Under the pieces are notes generated by a model, which did not search any database, was not told the DNA's origin, and saw nothing but the letters and a program-made list of their open reading frames with translations. From Gemmatimonadota bacterium (GTDB lineage Bacteria; Gemmatimonadota; Gemmatimonadetes; Gemmatimonadales; Gemmatimonadaceae), in NCBI GenBank assembly GCA_021299375.1, contig JAJTGR010000006.1:1-64000 (forward strand): 64,000 nucleotides of DNA, in the 5' to 3' direction. The translations under genes were made by a program, and so were the position numbers. Shown here one piece after another: positions 26,503 to 36,306 of this stretch. Position 1 is the first letter of the stretch. Each line of letters begins with the position of its first letter.

Positions 26503-28386
26503 TCAGTGGTGATCCTCGAGCGGCGTCAGCAGCCACGTGTAGAGGGCGCCGACCCAGCACAGCGTGCCGCCGATCATGATGACGAGGGCGGTGGGTGTGC
26601 TCGTGTCCATGAACAGGAGGCCGGAGAACATCGTCACGATCCCGGCCGCCGTGATGAGCGGCCAGATCGACGGGTTCGGCATGACGATGCCGAGCTCCTG
26701 CGAGGTGGGGATGCGCCGTGCCTTCTCCTCCTCGTGCGTCGTCTCGTGCACCAGCTCTTCCCCGTCCTTCAGGTTCCACAGGGGATAGCGCGACTTGATC
26801 TGCGGGAGCTCGGCGAAATTGTAGTCGGGCGGCGGGGACGGAATGGCCCACTCGATCGTGGCCCCGCCCCACGGGTTGCTCGACGCCGGGGCGCCCCCCT
26901 TCCAGCTCTTCCAGACGTTGATCAGGCCGAACAGCGTCCCGATGATCAGGATGAGCGTGCCGATGGACGAGAGCATGTTGAACAGCTCGAAGCCCTGCCC
27001 CGCATCATACTGGTAGTAGCGGCGCGGCATGCCGAGCAGGCCGCTGAAGTGCATCGGGAAGAACGTGAGGTTCATGCCGAGGAACGACACCCAGAAGTGC
27101 CACTCGCCGAGCTTTTCCGACAGGAAGCGGCCCGTGATCTTCGGGAAGTAGTAGTACATGCCGGCGAACAGGCCGAAGATCGACCCGCCGAAAAGCACGT
27201 AGTGGAAGTGCGCGACGATGAAGTACGTATCGGTCTGCTGCAGGTCGGCCGGCGGCGAGGAGTGCATGACGCCCGAGATGCCGCCGATGGTGAACATGCC
27301 CACCAGCGCCACCGCGAACTTCATGGCCACGCTGAAGCGGAGCTGCCCGCCCCACATGGTGGCCATCCAGTTGAAGATCTTCACGCCCGTCGGGATGGCG
27401 ATGAGCATGGTCGCCAGCGAAAACACCGAGTCCGCAATGGGGCCCATGCCCACCGAGAACATGTGGTGGGCCCACACGCCGAAGCCGAGGAAGCCGATCA
27501 GGATGCCCGAGTAGACCATCACCGGGTAGCCAAAGAGCGGCTTGCGCGAGAACGTCGGCAGCACCTCCGACACGAGGCCGAAGGCGGGCAGGATCAGGAT
27601 GTACACCTCGGGGTGGCCGAACACCCAGAACAGATGCTGCCACAGCAGCGGATCGGCACCCTTGGCGACCGTGTAGAAATTAGTGCCGAAGAAACGGTCG
27701 AACTGCAGAAACACCAGCGCCACGGTGATGACCGGGAACGCCAGCACCACCAGGAACTGCACCACGAACGACATCCACGTGAAGATCGGCATGCGCATGA
27801 GCGACATGCCGGGCGCCCGCATGTTGATGATCGTGGTGATGAAGTTGAAGCCGGCCGCCAGCGAGGAGATGCCCAGGATCTGCAGACCAAGCACCCAGAA
27901 ATCCATGTTGATCTGCGGCGAGTACGCCTTCGTGCTGAGCGGCGCATAGCCGAACCAGCCGCCGTCCGGTGCCACCGAGAAGAAGATCGGCACCGTGATG
28001 AAGATGCCGCCGAGCAGGTAGATCCAGTACGAGAACGCGTTCAGCCGCGGGAACGCGACGTCGCGCGCACCAATCTGCAGCGGAATCAGAAAGTTGAAGA
28101 ACGCCGCCGAGAGGGGCATGACGGCGAGGAAGATCATCGTCGTGCCGTGCATCGTGAACAGCTGGTTGTACATGTCGGCCGAGACGACGGTGGCATTCGG
28201 CACGGCCAGCTGGGCACGGATGACGGCGGCCTCGAGGCCACCGACGACGAAAAAGAACAGGCCGGTGATGAGATAGAGCGCCCCGATGCGCTTGTGATCC
28301 ACCGTGGTGAGCCATGACCACAACCCGGTGTCAGCGGGTGCGGCCTTGGCCTGGGTGTACGGGGGCGCGGCAGCGATGGTTGCCAT
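26503..28386 (-). CDS. coxA: Cytochrome c oxidase subunit I (A1-type haem-copper oxidase)
   Basis: 627 residues, twelve or more membrane helices. Reduces oxygen to water and pumps protons. WVFGHPEVYILILPAFG near residue 257 carries the Glu and the cross-linked His-Tyr of A1-type oxidases. Copper-site histidines appear in WAHHMFSVGM, and haem ligands in IVAHFHYVLFGG. The C-terminal extension after the twelfth helix is hydrophilic, then one more helix near the end. It is 27 bases after coxB and part of coxB-coxA-coxC-subunit IV. Confidence 0.97.
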   Translation of the reverse strand: MATIAAAPPYTQAKAAPADTGLWSWLTTVDHKRIGALYLITGLFFFVVGGLEAAVIRAQLAVPNATVVSADMYNQLFTMHGTTMIFLAVMPLSAAFFNFLIPLQIGARDVAFPRLNAFSYWIYLLGGIFITVPIFFSVAPDGGWFGYAPLSTKAYSPQINMDFWVLGLQILGISSLAAGFNFITTIINMRAPGMSLMRMPIFTWMSFVVQFLVVLAFPVITVALVFLQFDRFFGTNFYTVAKGADPLLWQHLFWVFGHPEVYILILPAFGLVSEVLPTFSRKPLFGYPVMVYSGILIGFLGFGVWAHHMFSVGMGPIADSVFSLATMLIAIPTGVKIFNWMATMWGGQLRFSVAMKFAVALVGMFTIGGISGVMHSSPPADLQQTDTYFIVAHFHYVLFGGSIFGLFAGMYYYFPKITGRFLSEKLGEWHFWVSFLGMNLTFFPMHFSGLLGMPRRYYQYDAGQGFELFNMLSSIGTLILIIGTLFGLINVWKSWKGGAPASSNPWGGATIEWAIPSPPPDYNFAELPQIKSRYPLWNLKDGEELVHETTHEEEKARRIPTSQELGIVMPNPSIWPLITAAGIVTMFSGLLFMDTSTPTALVIMIGGTLCWVGALYTWLLTPLEDHH

Positions 28387-28413
28387 CGTGTCGTGTGTCT
28401 GTCGGTGACGGGT

Positions 28414-29736
28414 CTACTTGAGAGCCTGCAGGTAAGCGACGATGTCCGCGATCTCGGGGTCGGTGAGACCACCGAGGGTCACGACGTTCTTGCGCACCGG
28501 ATCGGTGAGGCCCTTGCCGAGCGTCGGCATCAGACTGCCGGGCTTGAGGTGGGGTGCGCTCTTGATCCAGTACGCGAGGTGCTTCGCCGTGTTCGGATAG
28601 AGCCCGCCGGCGATGGTGTAGCGCGTCGCGAGATGGGTCAGGTTGGGCCCGACGTTGGCCATATTGAATGGCGTACCGGCGATGGCGTGACAGCCGATGC
28701 AGCTCGACCGGCCGTACGTCTGCCGCCCGCGCTCCGGATCACCCGCGGCCAGCAGCGACTCGTCGAAGCTGATCGTCGTCGGGAGCTTGGCGGTGGGGAT
28801 CGTGTAGGCGAAGTCCTTCTCCAGGCGCTCCCGCGGGAACGTCCAGACGGGAACCGGGGCCGCGGCGACCGAGTCGGTCGGGCCCGCCGGCGTCGCCCCC
28901 TGCATCGACGCGAGCAACACCGGCGTGGCGCCTGTCCCCGACGGAACCGGGGGCACGGAGGCACTCGCCGAGGCCGGCGCGGCGGCCGCGACGGCCGGGA
29001 AGATGGCCGGCTGCTTCTGGTGCGCCGTCCACTGGTCGAATTCCTGCGGCGTCACGGTGTACACGCGGAACTTCATGTTCGCGTGCGACGGTCCGCAGAA
29101 CTCGGCGCAGAAGCCGTTCCACGCCGAGGACGGCAGATCCTTGTTCGGCGTGAACCAGAGGTAATTGGTCTTGTTCGAGATCAGGTCGCGCTTGCCGCCC
29201 ATCTGGGGAATCCAGAAGGAGTGCAGCACGTCCACCGTCTTGAGTTGGAAGTTGACCGTGCGCCCGTTGGGCAGATACAGCTCATTGGCCGTGGTGATGC
29301 CGTACTGAGGGTACCGGAACTCCCACCACCACTGGTGGCCAATCACCTCGACCTGCAGCGATTCCGGCGCGGCTTTCGCCTGCGTCTTGAAGATCGTGCG
29401 AACGGTGGGGATCGCGATGAAGATCAGGATGACGGCGGGAATGGCCGTCCACGTGATCTCGAGGGCCGTGTTGCCGTGGACCTGTTTCGGCTTCGGCGCG
29501 CCGGGACGGCGGCGGAAGCGGAAGATCGTGTAGACGAGCGCCGCCTCGACACCAATGAAGACGACGGTGCCCCACAGGAGGAGCTTGTCCCACAACGCAT
29601 CGGTGGACGCGTTGAAATCGGTGTTGTGATTGAAGGTCGAATTCGGGTACTCGCCGCCGCAGGCTGCGAGTCCGAGGGCCAGAGCGCCCAGCAGCACGGC
29701 AGAAGCCAATCGCCGCGGGCGGAACGTGCCAACCAT
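28414..29736 (-). CDS. coxB: Cytochrome c oxidase subunit II with fused cytochrome c domain (caa3)
   Basis: 440 residues. Signal peptide with LAAC lipobox, two membrane helices, then a cupredoxin domain with the binuclear CuA site (GFCAEFCGPSHANMKF, near residue 209). After a long Ala/Pro linker comes a C-terminal cytochrome c domain: CIGCH near residue 345 and GSLMPTLG giving the axial Met. This fusion defines caa3 oxidases, which take electrons from cytochrome c. The ATG at 29736 has AGGA seven bases upstream and begins the signal peptide. First gene of the operon. Confidence 0.96.
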   Translation of the reverse strand: MVGTFRPRRLASAVLLGALALGLAACGGEYPNSTFNHNTDFNASTDALWDKLLLWGTVVFIGVEAALVYTIFRFRRRPGAPKPKQVHGNTALEITWTAIPAVILIFIAIPTVRTIFKTQAKAAPESLQVEVIGHQWWWEFRYPQYGITTANELYLPNGRTVNFQLKTVDVLHSFWIPQMGGKRDLISNKTNYLWFTPNKDLPSSAWNGFCAEFCGPSHANMKFRVYTVTPQEFDQWTAHQKQPAIFPAVAAAAPASASASVPPVPSGTGATPVLLASMQGATPAGPTDSVAAAPVPVWTFPRERLEKDFAYTIPTAKLPTTISFDESLLAAGDPERGRQTYGRSSCIGCHAIAGTPFNMANVGPNLTHLATRYTIAGGLYPNTAKHLAYWIKSAPHLKPGSLMPTLGKGLTDPVRKNVVTLGGLTDPEIADIVAYLQALK

Positions 29737-30060
29737 GCCGGTTCCTGGTGGAATTGGGGTAGCCGGCCGCCCCCGTTGCACGCACTGCGTGGTCGGGGGG
29801 CAGACGGCCGGTGGTGGTGGGGTAGCAGAGCGAAGCTAAACCGGCGTTTCCGGCCACCGCAAGCAAGCCCGCTGCACTTCCCGGGCTTTCCCCAAGAATT
29901 CTCCCTCGAGTAACTGTCCCAATCGATTTATGGTGGTTTTTCAGTCCGAACGCGGTCCGAACCGGCGACGCATTCCCGGTCAGAACTCCAGCCGTCGAAC
30001 CGCGCACGGCGGCCCCTGCGCGCATGGTTTCCGAGCGCCCGGGCGGATCGTCCTTCCCCC
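29737..30060. promoter_or_regulatory. Divergent upstream region of the oxidase operon and the binding-protein operon
   Basis: 324 bases without a credible gene. An interrupted palindrome lies near the coxB start (ccggccg 29763-29769 with cggccgg 29805-29811, flanked by C and G runs). A relatively AT-rich stretch (29894-29943) probably holds promoters for both directions, but I could not define a good -35/-10 pair. Confidence 0.4.
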
Positions 30061-31254
30061 GTGATCCGCCATCGTGAGTTCCCCGCGCACCCCCGCTGCG
30101 GCCCAGCAACTGTTCGGCACCGCCTCGCCGCCGTGCGCACCGGCACCGCGCTCGCGGCGCTGTTCCTGGCCGCCTGCCGAGGGGAAACCGCGGGAGGCGG
30201 GACGGAGGCCCCGCTCGCCATTGGCGTGGGGGCCATTCCGGGCAGCCCGGGCTATGCGCAGGTCGTCCGCGGCGTCGAGCTGGCGGTGGAGCGCCTGAAT
30301 GCCACGGGCGGCCTTCGCTTCGCCGTTCGCCTCCCCGATCGCGACGCCACCACGGCAGTCCGCGTCGCCCAACAGCTGCGCGACGACCCGCGCGTCATCG
30401 CGGTGGTCGGTCACCCGGAAAGCGGCAACACCATCGAGGTCATGCCGATCTACGCCGACGCCGCCCACGACGGCGCCAACGGGATCGTCGCCATCTCGCC
30501 CACTGCGTCGTCCCCTCGACTCACCGGCGTCAGCCCCTGGTTCTTTCGCGTCGCCCCCAGCGATGCCGATGCGGCCCGCTTCACGGCGCGCTGGGTGCTC
30601 GACACCCTGCAGGCCCGCCGTGCGGCCATCATCTACCGCAATGACTCCTACGGGCGGGATTGGGCCAGCACCTTCAGCACGGCCTTCACCCAGGGCGCGG
30701 GGAGCGTGGTGCTGCGCGACCCCTACCTCACGGGGGTCGTCGAGTGGGACGCCTATGCCGCCCTGGTCGCCACCCAGCGACCCGACGTCCTGCTCTTCCC
30801 TGGCGATGGAGAGGACGCGCTGGCGCTGCTGCGGGCCCTCCGGGCGCGGGGCGTTACGGTGCCCTTCATCGGCGGCGACGGTACCGAGACCATGAGCGGC
30901 GCCTCCGACGCCGTCGGCGCGTGGTTCGTGGCCTTCTTTCGCGCCGAGCGAGCGAGCAGCGCCGAAGCGAGGTGGTTCCTGCCCCGGTATCGCGAGCGCG
31001 TCAGGAAAGAACCCGACATGTTCGCCGCCCTCAGTTACGACGCCGCCATCGTCATCGGGCGTACGGTCGCCAGTGGCGCCCGCACCCGCAGCGCGCTGCG
31101 CCAGGCGCTCGAGCGGGTGGGTAACGGGGCGCCCTCCATCGACGGTGTCGCCGGACGGATCGCCTTCCTCACCAACCACGACATCAAGGGACGCCGCGTC
31201 GTCATCACGCGCATCACGGGGGCGCCGGCCACCGCAGCCGAGAACGCGCCATGA
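30061..31254 (+). CDS. Branched-chain amino acid-type periplasmic binding lipoprotein
   Basis: 397 residues, type I periplasmic binding fold (Leu/Ile/Val-binding, receptor family ANF-like). The signal has a LAAC lipobox (Cys39). [12 protein letters not shown] starts the fold; [26 protein letters not shown] and [21 protein letters not shown] are family segments. The gene starts GTG at 30061; a GTG at 30133 would give a shorter signal. The stop overlaps the following chemoreceptor start (ATGA). No ABC permease or ATPase genes are near, so it probably serves sensing, not uptake. Confidence 0.88.
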   Translation: MIRHREFPAHPRCGPATVRHRLAAVRTGTALAALFLAACRGETAGGGTEAPLAIGVGAIPGSPGYAQVVRGVELAVERLNATGGLRFAVRLPDRDATTAVRVAQQLRDDPRVIAVVGHPESGNTIEVMPIYADAAHDGANGIVAISPTASSPRLTGVSPWFFRVAPSDADAARFTARWVLDTLQARRAAIIYRNDSYGRDWASTFSTAFTQGAGSVVLRDPYLTGVVEWDAYAALVATQRPDVLLFPGDGEDALALLRALRARGVTVPFIGGDGTETMSGASDAVGAWFVAFFRAERASSAEARWFLPRYRERVRKEPDMFAALSYDAAIVIGRTVASGARTRSALRQALERVGNGAPSIDGVAGRIAFLTNHDIKGRRVVITRITGAPATAAENAP

Positions 31255-32969
31255 CCAGGGGGCGCTGGCGTCTGTCCACGGTGCGGGGCCGACTCATCGC
31301 CGGCTTCGGCACCTCCATCACCTTGTTGCTCGCTGCCGGCCTCCTCGGCTGGTACGGCTTGTCGCGCAGCAACCGGGAGGCCGAGGCCACGATCGGCGAC
31401 CTGGCAGCGCGCTCGGAGTTCATCGAGCGCGCCACGAACACCGTGCTTCGCGAGCTGGTCGCCGGGCTGCGGTACCTGAACACCGGCGCCAGCGACGACG
31501 AAGCCCAGTATCGCACCCTGGTCGCCAAAGCCGAGGCCCTCCGAAACGATGCCCTGTCGCAGGGCGCCCTCGGCGTGGAGGAACGCCGTCGCCTCGAGAA
31601 CCTGGGGCGCCTCCAGGCCACGCTGGAGGTGCGTATCGCCGTAACACGTGCATGGCAGCTCAGCGGACAGCAGGCGGCCGCCGATCGGGTGCTCGCGCTC
31701 ATCAGCAGAGACGTCGAAGCCGTGGAGGCCGAACTGCAGGCGTTGCGGATCGACTCGTGGCGCAGCGCCGACGCGGCCATCGCGCGCATGCATGGGGGCC
31801 TCGTCCGGGCGGAAGCCAGCCTCGCCGTCGTGGTCGCGCTGGCGTTCGGGGTCGCAACGTTCTTCGGGCTCTCCACGTCACGCGCCGTCACCCAGCCGCT
31901 GGTGCGTTTGCGTGACGCCATGATGGCGATGGGTGCCGGTGACCTGCGCGACCCCGTGGTGGACCTGAGGCGCACGGGTGTCGCGCAGGAGTACGCCGAA
32001 CTCATCGATGCGATGCAGCAGGCCCGCGAGCGCCTCCGCCTGCTGCTTGTCCGGGTGCAGGAGGAAGCGGATCAGGTCACGCTCGCGGCCAGTGAACTCT
32101 CGGCGTCGGCCTCATCCGCCGCCACATCCACCCAGCACGTGACCACGGCGGTCACGGACATTTCGCACGGCGCAGTCCTGCAGCTCACGGCGCTCAATCA
32201 CGCCGGCGAGACGGTCAAGGAACTCGCCGAGGCCGGGGCGACCATTGGGGAGGCGGCCGAGGACACCGACCGCGTCGGGCGGGAGATCCGCACGACCACC
32301 ACCAGTGCGCGCGATCAGGTGCAACTCGCCGTGGATACGTTGCTGAGTGCCCGCGAGGTGGTCACCGCCTCGCGCCAGGAAATGACGTCGCTGCGCGACG
32401 CCACGGGTGTGATCGACGACTTCGTCAGCGTGATTTCCGAGATCGCCACGCAGACGAACCTGCTGGCGCTCAACGCCGCGATCGAGGCGGCCCGGGCGGG
32501 CAGCGCGGGGCGCGGCTTCGCCGTGGTGGCGCAGGAGGTGCGGGCGCTGGCCGAGCAGAGCGCCACCGCCGCCAACGAGGTCACCGAGAATGTGCAGCGC
32601 ATCCGCGCGCGCATCGCCAGCGCCTCGAGCGCCGTGGAGTCGGGAGCGACGCGCCTGCGAGACGTGGAAACCGTCGCCGACGCGGTCGCCTCGGCGCTCG
32701 CCCGCATCGAACACGCCGTGGCGCAGGTGGACATCGCGACTGCACGCGTGACCGGCGCGGTGGAGACGAACCGCCAGTCACTCGGCGTGGTGCAGCGGTC
32801 ACTGTCGTCGGCCCGGGCGACCGCGGAGAGCCACGCCGCCTCAGCCGAAGAGGTTGCCGCCAGCACCGAGCAGACCTCCGCGTCGGCTCAGGAAGTGAGC
32901 GCCACGGCGGAGATGCTGCAGACGGCGAGCCTGCGGGTACGGGGACTCATCGGCGAGTTTCGCGTCTAA
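31251..32969 (+). CDS. Methyl-accepting chemotaxis protein
   Basis: 572-residue chemoreceptor. First helix about residues 16-38, a helical periplasmic domain of some 150 residues, second helix about 190-212, then a HAMP domain ([21 protein letters not shown]). The long cytoplasmic coiled coil has the highly conserved tip [20 protein letters not shown] near residues 395-415, which contacts CheA and CheW. No cache or PAS domain is evident. It overlaps the binding-protein gene by four bases, so the two products are made together and may interact. Confidence 0.95.
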   Translation: MTRGRWRLSTVRGRLIAGFGTSITLLLAAGLLGWYGLSRSNREAEATIGDLAARSEFIERATNTVLRELVAGLRYLNTGASDDEAQYRTLVAKAEALRNDALSQGALGVEERRRLENLGRLQATLEVRIAVTRAWQLSGQQAAADRVLALISRDVEAVEAELQALRIDSWRSADAAIARMHGGLVRAEASLAVVVALAFGVATFFGLSTSRAVTQPLVRLRDAMMAMGAGDLRDPVVDLRRTGVAQEYAELIDAMQQARERLRLLLVRVQEEADQVTLAASELSASASSAATSTQHVTTAVTDISHGAVLQLTALNHAGETVKELAEAGATIGEAAEDTDRVGREIRTTTTSARDQVQLAVDTLLSAREVVTASRQEMTSLRDATGVIDDFVSVISEIATQTNLLALNAAIEAARAGSAGRGFAVVAQEVRALAEQSATAANEVTENVQRIRARIASASSAVESGATRLRDVETVADAVASALARIEHAVAQVDIATARVTGAVETNRQSLGVVQRSLSSARATAESHAASAEEVAASTEQTSASAQEVSATAEMLQTASLRVRGLIGEFRV

Positions 32970-32987
32970 CACCGACCGACCGCGGGG

Positions 32988-33027
32988 CCGATGACGTCGT
33001 CACACGACACGACGGCGTCATCGGTTT
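32988..33027 (+). terminator. Intrinsic terminator of the chemoreceptor operon
   Basis: 14-base stem with one mismatch (32988-33001 with 33011-33024), nine-base loop, followed by TTTCG. The arms ccgatgacg and cgtcatcgg resemble parts of the palindromes near 150-220 and 58217-58243. Confidence 0.8.
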
Positions 33028-33069
33028 CGTCGCGGCCTGGGCGCCGTCAGCACGACTGGCGGCCTCCGG

Positions 33070-34209
33070 TCACGCGATTTCCCGCACGATGATTCCCCGG
33101 GCGGCCAGCATCGCGAAGTATCGCGCCGCCGGGATGCACTCATCCGGCGTGTGCACACCCGGCGCGATCGCCCCGCTGGCCTGCAGCTGACCGGTGATCG
33201 ACAGCGTGTAGCCGGTCGTGCGCATCATCGCCGAGAGACCATGCTCGGCATCGTAGCGATCGACGACTTCCCAGGTGCGCGTGCGTCGCGCACCCGCCCG
33301 CGTCCCCGTGACGACGACCCGCAGGGCGACCAGATCCGGCTTGCCCTTGCGCAGGTGATCGCCGGCGACTTTCACGAACACATCGCGCGGTACCACCTGC
33401 TGCCCCTTCACGTCCACGGGCACCTTGTCGAGGAGCCCCAGTTCGCGGATGGCGGCCATGATCGCCGCGTGTCCGGGATACCGCAGCGTCTTGTACTCCA
33501 TCACCGGGATCCGGTCGGCATACCGGTACACCATGGTGGAGAGCCCGCCGGCCGTGTGGAACGCCTCGAGATCGCCAATGGGGGCGTCGAAGTGCACCGT
33601 TTCGAGCTCGGAGAGCGCGCGCACGGTGGCCGGCCGGCTGTCGCGGACGACGAGCGACTCCGTGGTGTAGTAGTCGACCATGCCTTCGATCGAATAGGCG
33701 ATCTGGTAGCCCAGCGGTGGCTCGGGCACCTGCGGCAACCCGCCGACGAAGAGCTTCACCGACTCGACGGCATCGAACTGGTTGATGCCATGCTGGGCAA
33801 TGACATTCACCATGCCAGGCGCGAGGCCCGTGTCGGGAATGACGCTGATCCCCTTGGCACGCGCCGCCCCATCGAGTTGTTTCTGTTGCTGGACGATCTC
33901 GGTGTTGCCGCCCAGATCGGCGAAGTGCACGCCGGCGTCGACCGCGAGGCGGGCGAGGGTCCCGTTGAAGTAATAGGGAATCGCACTCAGCACGGCATCG
34001 CAGCGCGCGAACGCGGCGCGCACGGCCTGCTCGTCGCGGACGTCGAGGGCGAGGGTGGTCAGGCGCTCGGGTGAGGCCTGGCGCAGGAACGGTGGCAGGC
34101 TGTCGACCCGCAGGTCGGCGAGCACCACCTGCTCGACGGTGGACTCGTTCAGCAGGTCGAACGCGCACGCAGTGCCTTGCAGCCCTGCGCCGAGGACGAG
34201 CAATCGCAT
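33070..34209 (-). CDS. Saccharopine dehydrogenase-family oxidoreductase (lysine 6-dehydrogenase-like)
   Basis: 379 residues. Rossmann start MRLLVLGAGLQGTACAFDLL with a GxGxxG nucleotide site, then SAIPYYFNGTLARLAVDAGVHF and DTGLAPGMVNVIAQHG, typical of the saccharopine dehydrogenase/LysDH group. Likely NAD(P)-linked oxidation of an amino acid such as lysine or saccharopine; the substrate is not certain. The ATG at 34209 has GGAG eight bases upstream and begins at the fold start. Divergent from the CoA-binding protein gene. Confidence 0.85.
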   Translation of the reverse strand: MRLLVLGAGLQGTACAFDLLNESTVEQVVLADLRVDSLPPFLRQASPERLTTLALDVRDEQAVRAAFARCDAVLSAIPYYFNGTLARLAVDAGVHFADLGGNTEIVQQQKQLDGAARAKGISVIPDTGLAPGMVNVIAQHGINQFDAVESVKLFVGGLPQVPEPPLGYQIAYSIEGMVDYYTTESLVVRDSRPATVRALSELETVHFDAPIGDLEAFHTAGGLSTMVYRYADRIPVMEYKTLRYPGHAAIMAAIRELGLLDKVPVDVKGQQVVPRDVFVKVAGDHLRKGKPDLVALRVVVTGTRAGARRTRTWEVVDRYDAEHGLSAMMRTTGYTLSITGQLQASGAIAPGVHTPDECIPAARYFAMLAARGIIVREIA

Positions 34210-34248
34210 CGGAAGCACTCCAGAAGGTGGGGCACGGGGGAGGAAGTG

Positions 34249-34716
34249 ATGGAGCACAAGTTAACCGCACCGTATGAGACGTGGCGGGCACAGCTGGTCG
34301 ACTCGCGCCATGGCACGGCGCGCATTCTCTTGCGGGTGCGCCGAATCGCGGTCATCGGCATCAAGCCGGAGCACGTGGGCGGACCCGCGTTCGACGTACC
34401 AGCCCGGCTGCAGCGGGCGGGATACACGATCGTGCCGGTACCGGTCTACTACCCGCTCATCACGTCGATCCTGGGCGAGCCCGTGCACCGATCGCTGGCG
34501 ACCATCGACGGGCCGATCGACATGGTGGTGCTCTTCCGGCGTTCCGCCGACGTGCCGGGACACCTCGATGAGATCCTGGCAGCCCGGCCGTCGGTGGTGT
34601 GGATGCAGTCGGGCATTCGCCACGACGCGGTCGCGGAAACGCTGGCGCGGGCGGGCCTGCAGGTGGTGCAGGACCGCTGCGCCAAGGTCGAACTCGAACA
34701 CATGCCGACACTCTGA
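34249..34716 (+). CDS. CoA-binding domain protein (YccU-like)
   Basis: 155 residues, single Rossmann-like CoA-binding domain related to succinyl-CoA synthetase alpha subunits: RIAVIGIKPEHVGGPAFDVP and IDMVVLFRRSADVPGHLDEI. The conserved VVWMQSGIRHDAVAETLARAG segment is family-typical. The start is set by a strong gggggagg site six bases before the ATG. Members bind CoA or related ligands; the biological role is poorly known. Confidence 0.88.
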   Translation: MEHKLTAPYETWRAQLVDSRHGTARILLRVRRIAVIGIKPEHVGGPAFDVPARLQRAGYTIVPVPVYYPLITSILGEPVHRSLATIDGPIDMVVLFRRSADVPGHLDEILAARPSVVWMQSGIRHDAVAETLARAGLQVVQDRCAKVELEHMPTL

Positions 34717-34718
34717 GC

Positions 34719-34746
34719 GTCCGCCGGCCTTCGCGGGCCGGTGGAC
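34719..34746. terminator. Bidirectional terminator hairpin
   Basis: Eleven-base stem with one mismatch (34719-34729 with 34736-34746) around a short ttcgcg loop, in the gap between two convergent genes. Confidence 0.65.
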
Positions 34747-34755
34747 CCGTTCACC

Positions 34756-35697
34756 CTAGAGCCGGACCCGATTCCGGCCGTCTGCCTTGGCCCGGTACAA
34801 GGCGGCATCGGCCCGTGCGAACAGATCCTCCACCGACTCGATCCGGGCCGCCGGGAATACCGCGACGCCCACGGACGCGGTGAGCCCCAGCGGCCCGAAG
34901 ATGGTGTCGCGCGCGAACGCGTGCTGTTCCACCGCCACGCGAATGCGCTCGGCAAACGACTCGGCGCCGACTTCATCGGTCTCCGGGAGCAGCACCAGGA
35001 ACTCCTCACCGCCGTACCGGGCCACGATGTCGCTCGCGCGGATCGTCGTGGCCAGCAGCTGGGCCACGTCACGCAGCACGTCGTCACCGACGAGGTGGCC
35101 GTACGTGTCGTTGACTTTCTTGAAGTGGTCGAGGTCGACCATGAGCAGTGCCATCGTCGAGTCGTAGCGCAACGCCCGCTCCATCTCGGCGGTGATGCGC
35201 TCGGTGAGCGCACGACGATTGAGCAGCTGCGTGAGGGGATCGGTCTGGGCGAGCTGCTCCAACCGCGCATTGTCGGCCATGGTGTTCTCCACCATCTGCG
35301 CGCGCTGGATGACCGCGACGGCGGCGGTGACGACGGCTTGCGCGAACTCGAGGTCAGCCGCCTCGAAGCGCTCCTGGTCGCTCGTTCGGCGCACGAGGAA
35401 CACGCCGTACTCGCCGCGATCGATGGAGAACGGCAGCGCGATGACGGAGCGGATGGGGATCTCGAGCCCTTCGCTGCCCCAGCACTCACGCACCCCGTTG
35501 TAGAGGGGGTGCGTGTCGAGGTCTTCGACGAGCACCGGCTGCCCGCTTTCGAGCGCGGCCTTGATCTCGGGGTAGCGCTCGAGCTCCACCGTGAGGTGCT
35601 GGATACCGGGGTTCTCGAACGCGGCGACCACCACCGCCTGGGTGTCACCGGGGCGTGCCAGCACCACCGAGCAGTGGGAGACGCCCAGCGCGCGCGG
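34756..35697 (-). CDS. GAF-GGDEF diguanylate cyclase part, out of frame with its receiver domain
   Basis: About 314 residues in the frame ending at 34756. A GAF domain comes first (ALGVSHCSVVLARPGDTQ to EFAQAVVTAAVAVIQRAQ), then a GGDEF domain with the active motif GGEEF and an RASD inhibitory site five residues before it, so it should make cyclic di-GMP and be feedback-inhibited. No start codon of its own is evident at the join. The receiver domain at 35645-36229 continues smoothly into this frame if two bases are added in the CG run at 35688-35696. It is therefore one REC-GAF-GGDEF gene broken by a frameshift or by a sequencing/assembly error. Confidence 0.85.
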   Translation of the reverse strand, partial: PRALGVSHCSVVLARPGDTQAVVVAAFENPGIQHLTVELERYPEIKAALESGQPVLVEDLDTHPLYNGVRECWGSEGLEIPIRSVIALPFSIDRGEYGVFLVRRTSDQERFEAADLEFAQAVVTAAVAVIQRAQMVENTMADNARLEQLAQTDPLTQLLNRRALTERITAEMERALRYDSTMALLMVDLDHFKKVNDTYGHLVGDDVLRDVAQLLATTIRASDIVARYGGEEFLVLLPETDEVGAESFAERIRVAVEQHAFARDTIFGPLGLTASVGVAVFPAARIESVEDLFARADAALYRAKADGRNRVRL

Positions 35698-36229
35698 CTC
35701 GACGCACCAGGATCTGGAAGAGCTCCGGCACCGACAGATCGCCGGTGACTTCGTGCAGGATGTCCACCAGCTTGCGCCGGCTGTCGGCATCCTGCTGGGC
35801 CCGAATGAGGGCCTCCTCGGTGCGCAGCAACGCAAGGTGGGCGGACCGCAGCAGGGCCCCCATGCGCAACTGCGCCTGCACACGGGCCAGCAGCTCCTTG
35901 GGGCGGTAGGGCTTGCGGATGAAGTCGGCGGCGCCGAGCCCCAGCGACCGCACGGAGGCGTCCTCGGGGGGCTGCGCCGACAGCATGAGGACCGGCAGGT
36001 CGCGCCAGCGATCCTCGGCCTTGATGCGCTCGAGCAGCTGGAAGCCGTCGGCATCGGGCATGAGGATGTCGAGGAGCAGCAGGTCCGGGGGACGATGGTC
36101 GAGTTGCTCGAGGCACGCCGCCCCGCCCTGCGCCGGCACGACGTCGTAGCCGTTCTCCTGAAGCAACCAGGTCACGGACTCCAGCACCGCCTGATCGTCA
36201 TCAGCCACCAGAATGCGCGACGTCGCCAT
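35645..36229 (-). CDS. Response regulator receiver part of a frameshifted REC-GAF-GGDEF protein
   Basis: As read, 194 residues. Residues 1-120 are a CheY-like receiver: acidic pocket ADDD, phospho-acceptor Asp near 54 in LLLLDILMPDADG, switch Ser in MLSAQ and the Lys in FIRKPYRP. A helical linker leads to LVRR, after which the frame runs into 15 unrelated residues and stops. The correct continuation is in another frame downstream. GAGGAAGGGG directly before the ATG is a strong ribosome site. If the frameshift is real, only the receiver is made and cyclase output is lost. Confidence 0.88.
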   Translation of the reverse strand: MATSRILVADDDQAVLESVTWLLQENGYDVVPAQGGAACLEQLDHRPPDLLLLDILMPDADGFQLLERIKAEDRWRDLPVLMLSAQPPEDASVRSLGLGAADFIRKPYRPKELLARVQAQLRMGALLRSAHLALLRTEEALIRAQQDADSRRKLVDILHEVTGDLSVPELFQILVRRAARAGRLPLLGGAGTPR

Positions 36230-36244
36230 TCCCCTTCCTCGAGA

Positions 36245-36292
36245 CCGTAGGGACGCGCACGTCGTTGCACGCGTCCTCGCACTGACCTACGG
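36245..36292. terminator. Hairpin between gyrA and the response regulator gene
   Basis: Two nested stems: ccgtagg (36245-36251) with cctacgg (36286-36292), and gacgcg (36252-36257) with cgcgtc (36270-36275). It lies after gyrA on the minus strand and before the response regulator start, so it is a terminator or leader structure. Confidence 0.5.
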
Positions 36293-36306
36293 AGGACGAC
36301 GGCGCC

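Noticed and set aside
26488-28317. 609-residue plus-strand frame opposite coxA
   Set aside because: Antisense shadow with no hydrophobic or domain pattern; coxA has all metal-ligand motifs.
34449-36116. Long minus-strand frame through the GGDEF gene
   Set aside because: Pro/Arg/Ser-rich out-of-frame reading; the REC, GAF and GGDEF motifs lie in two other frames.
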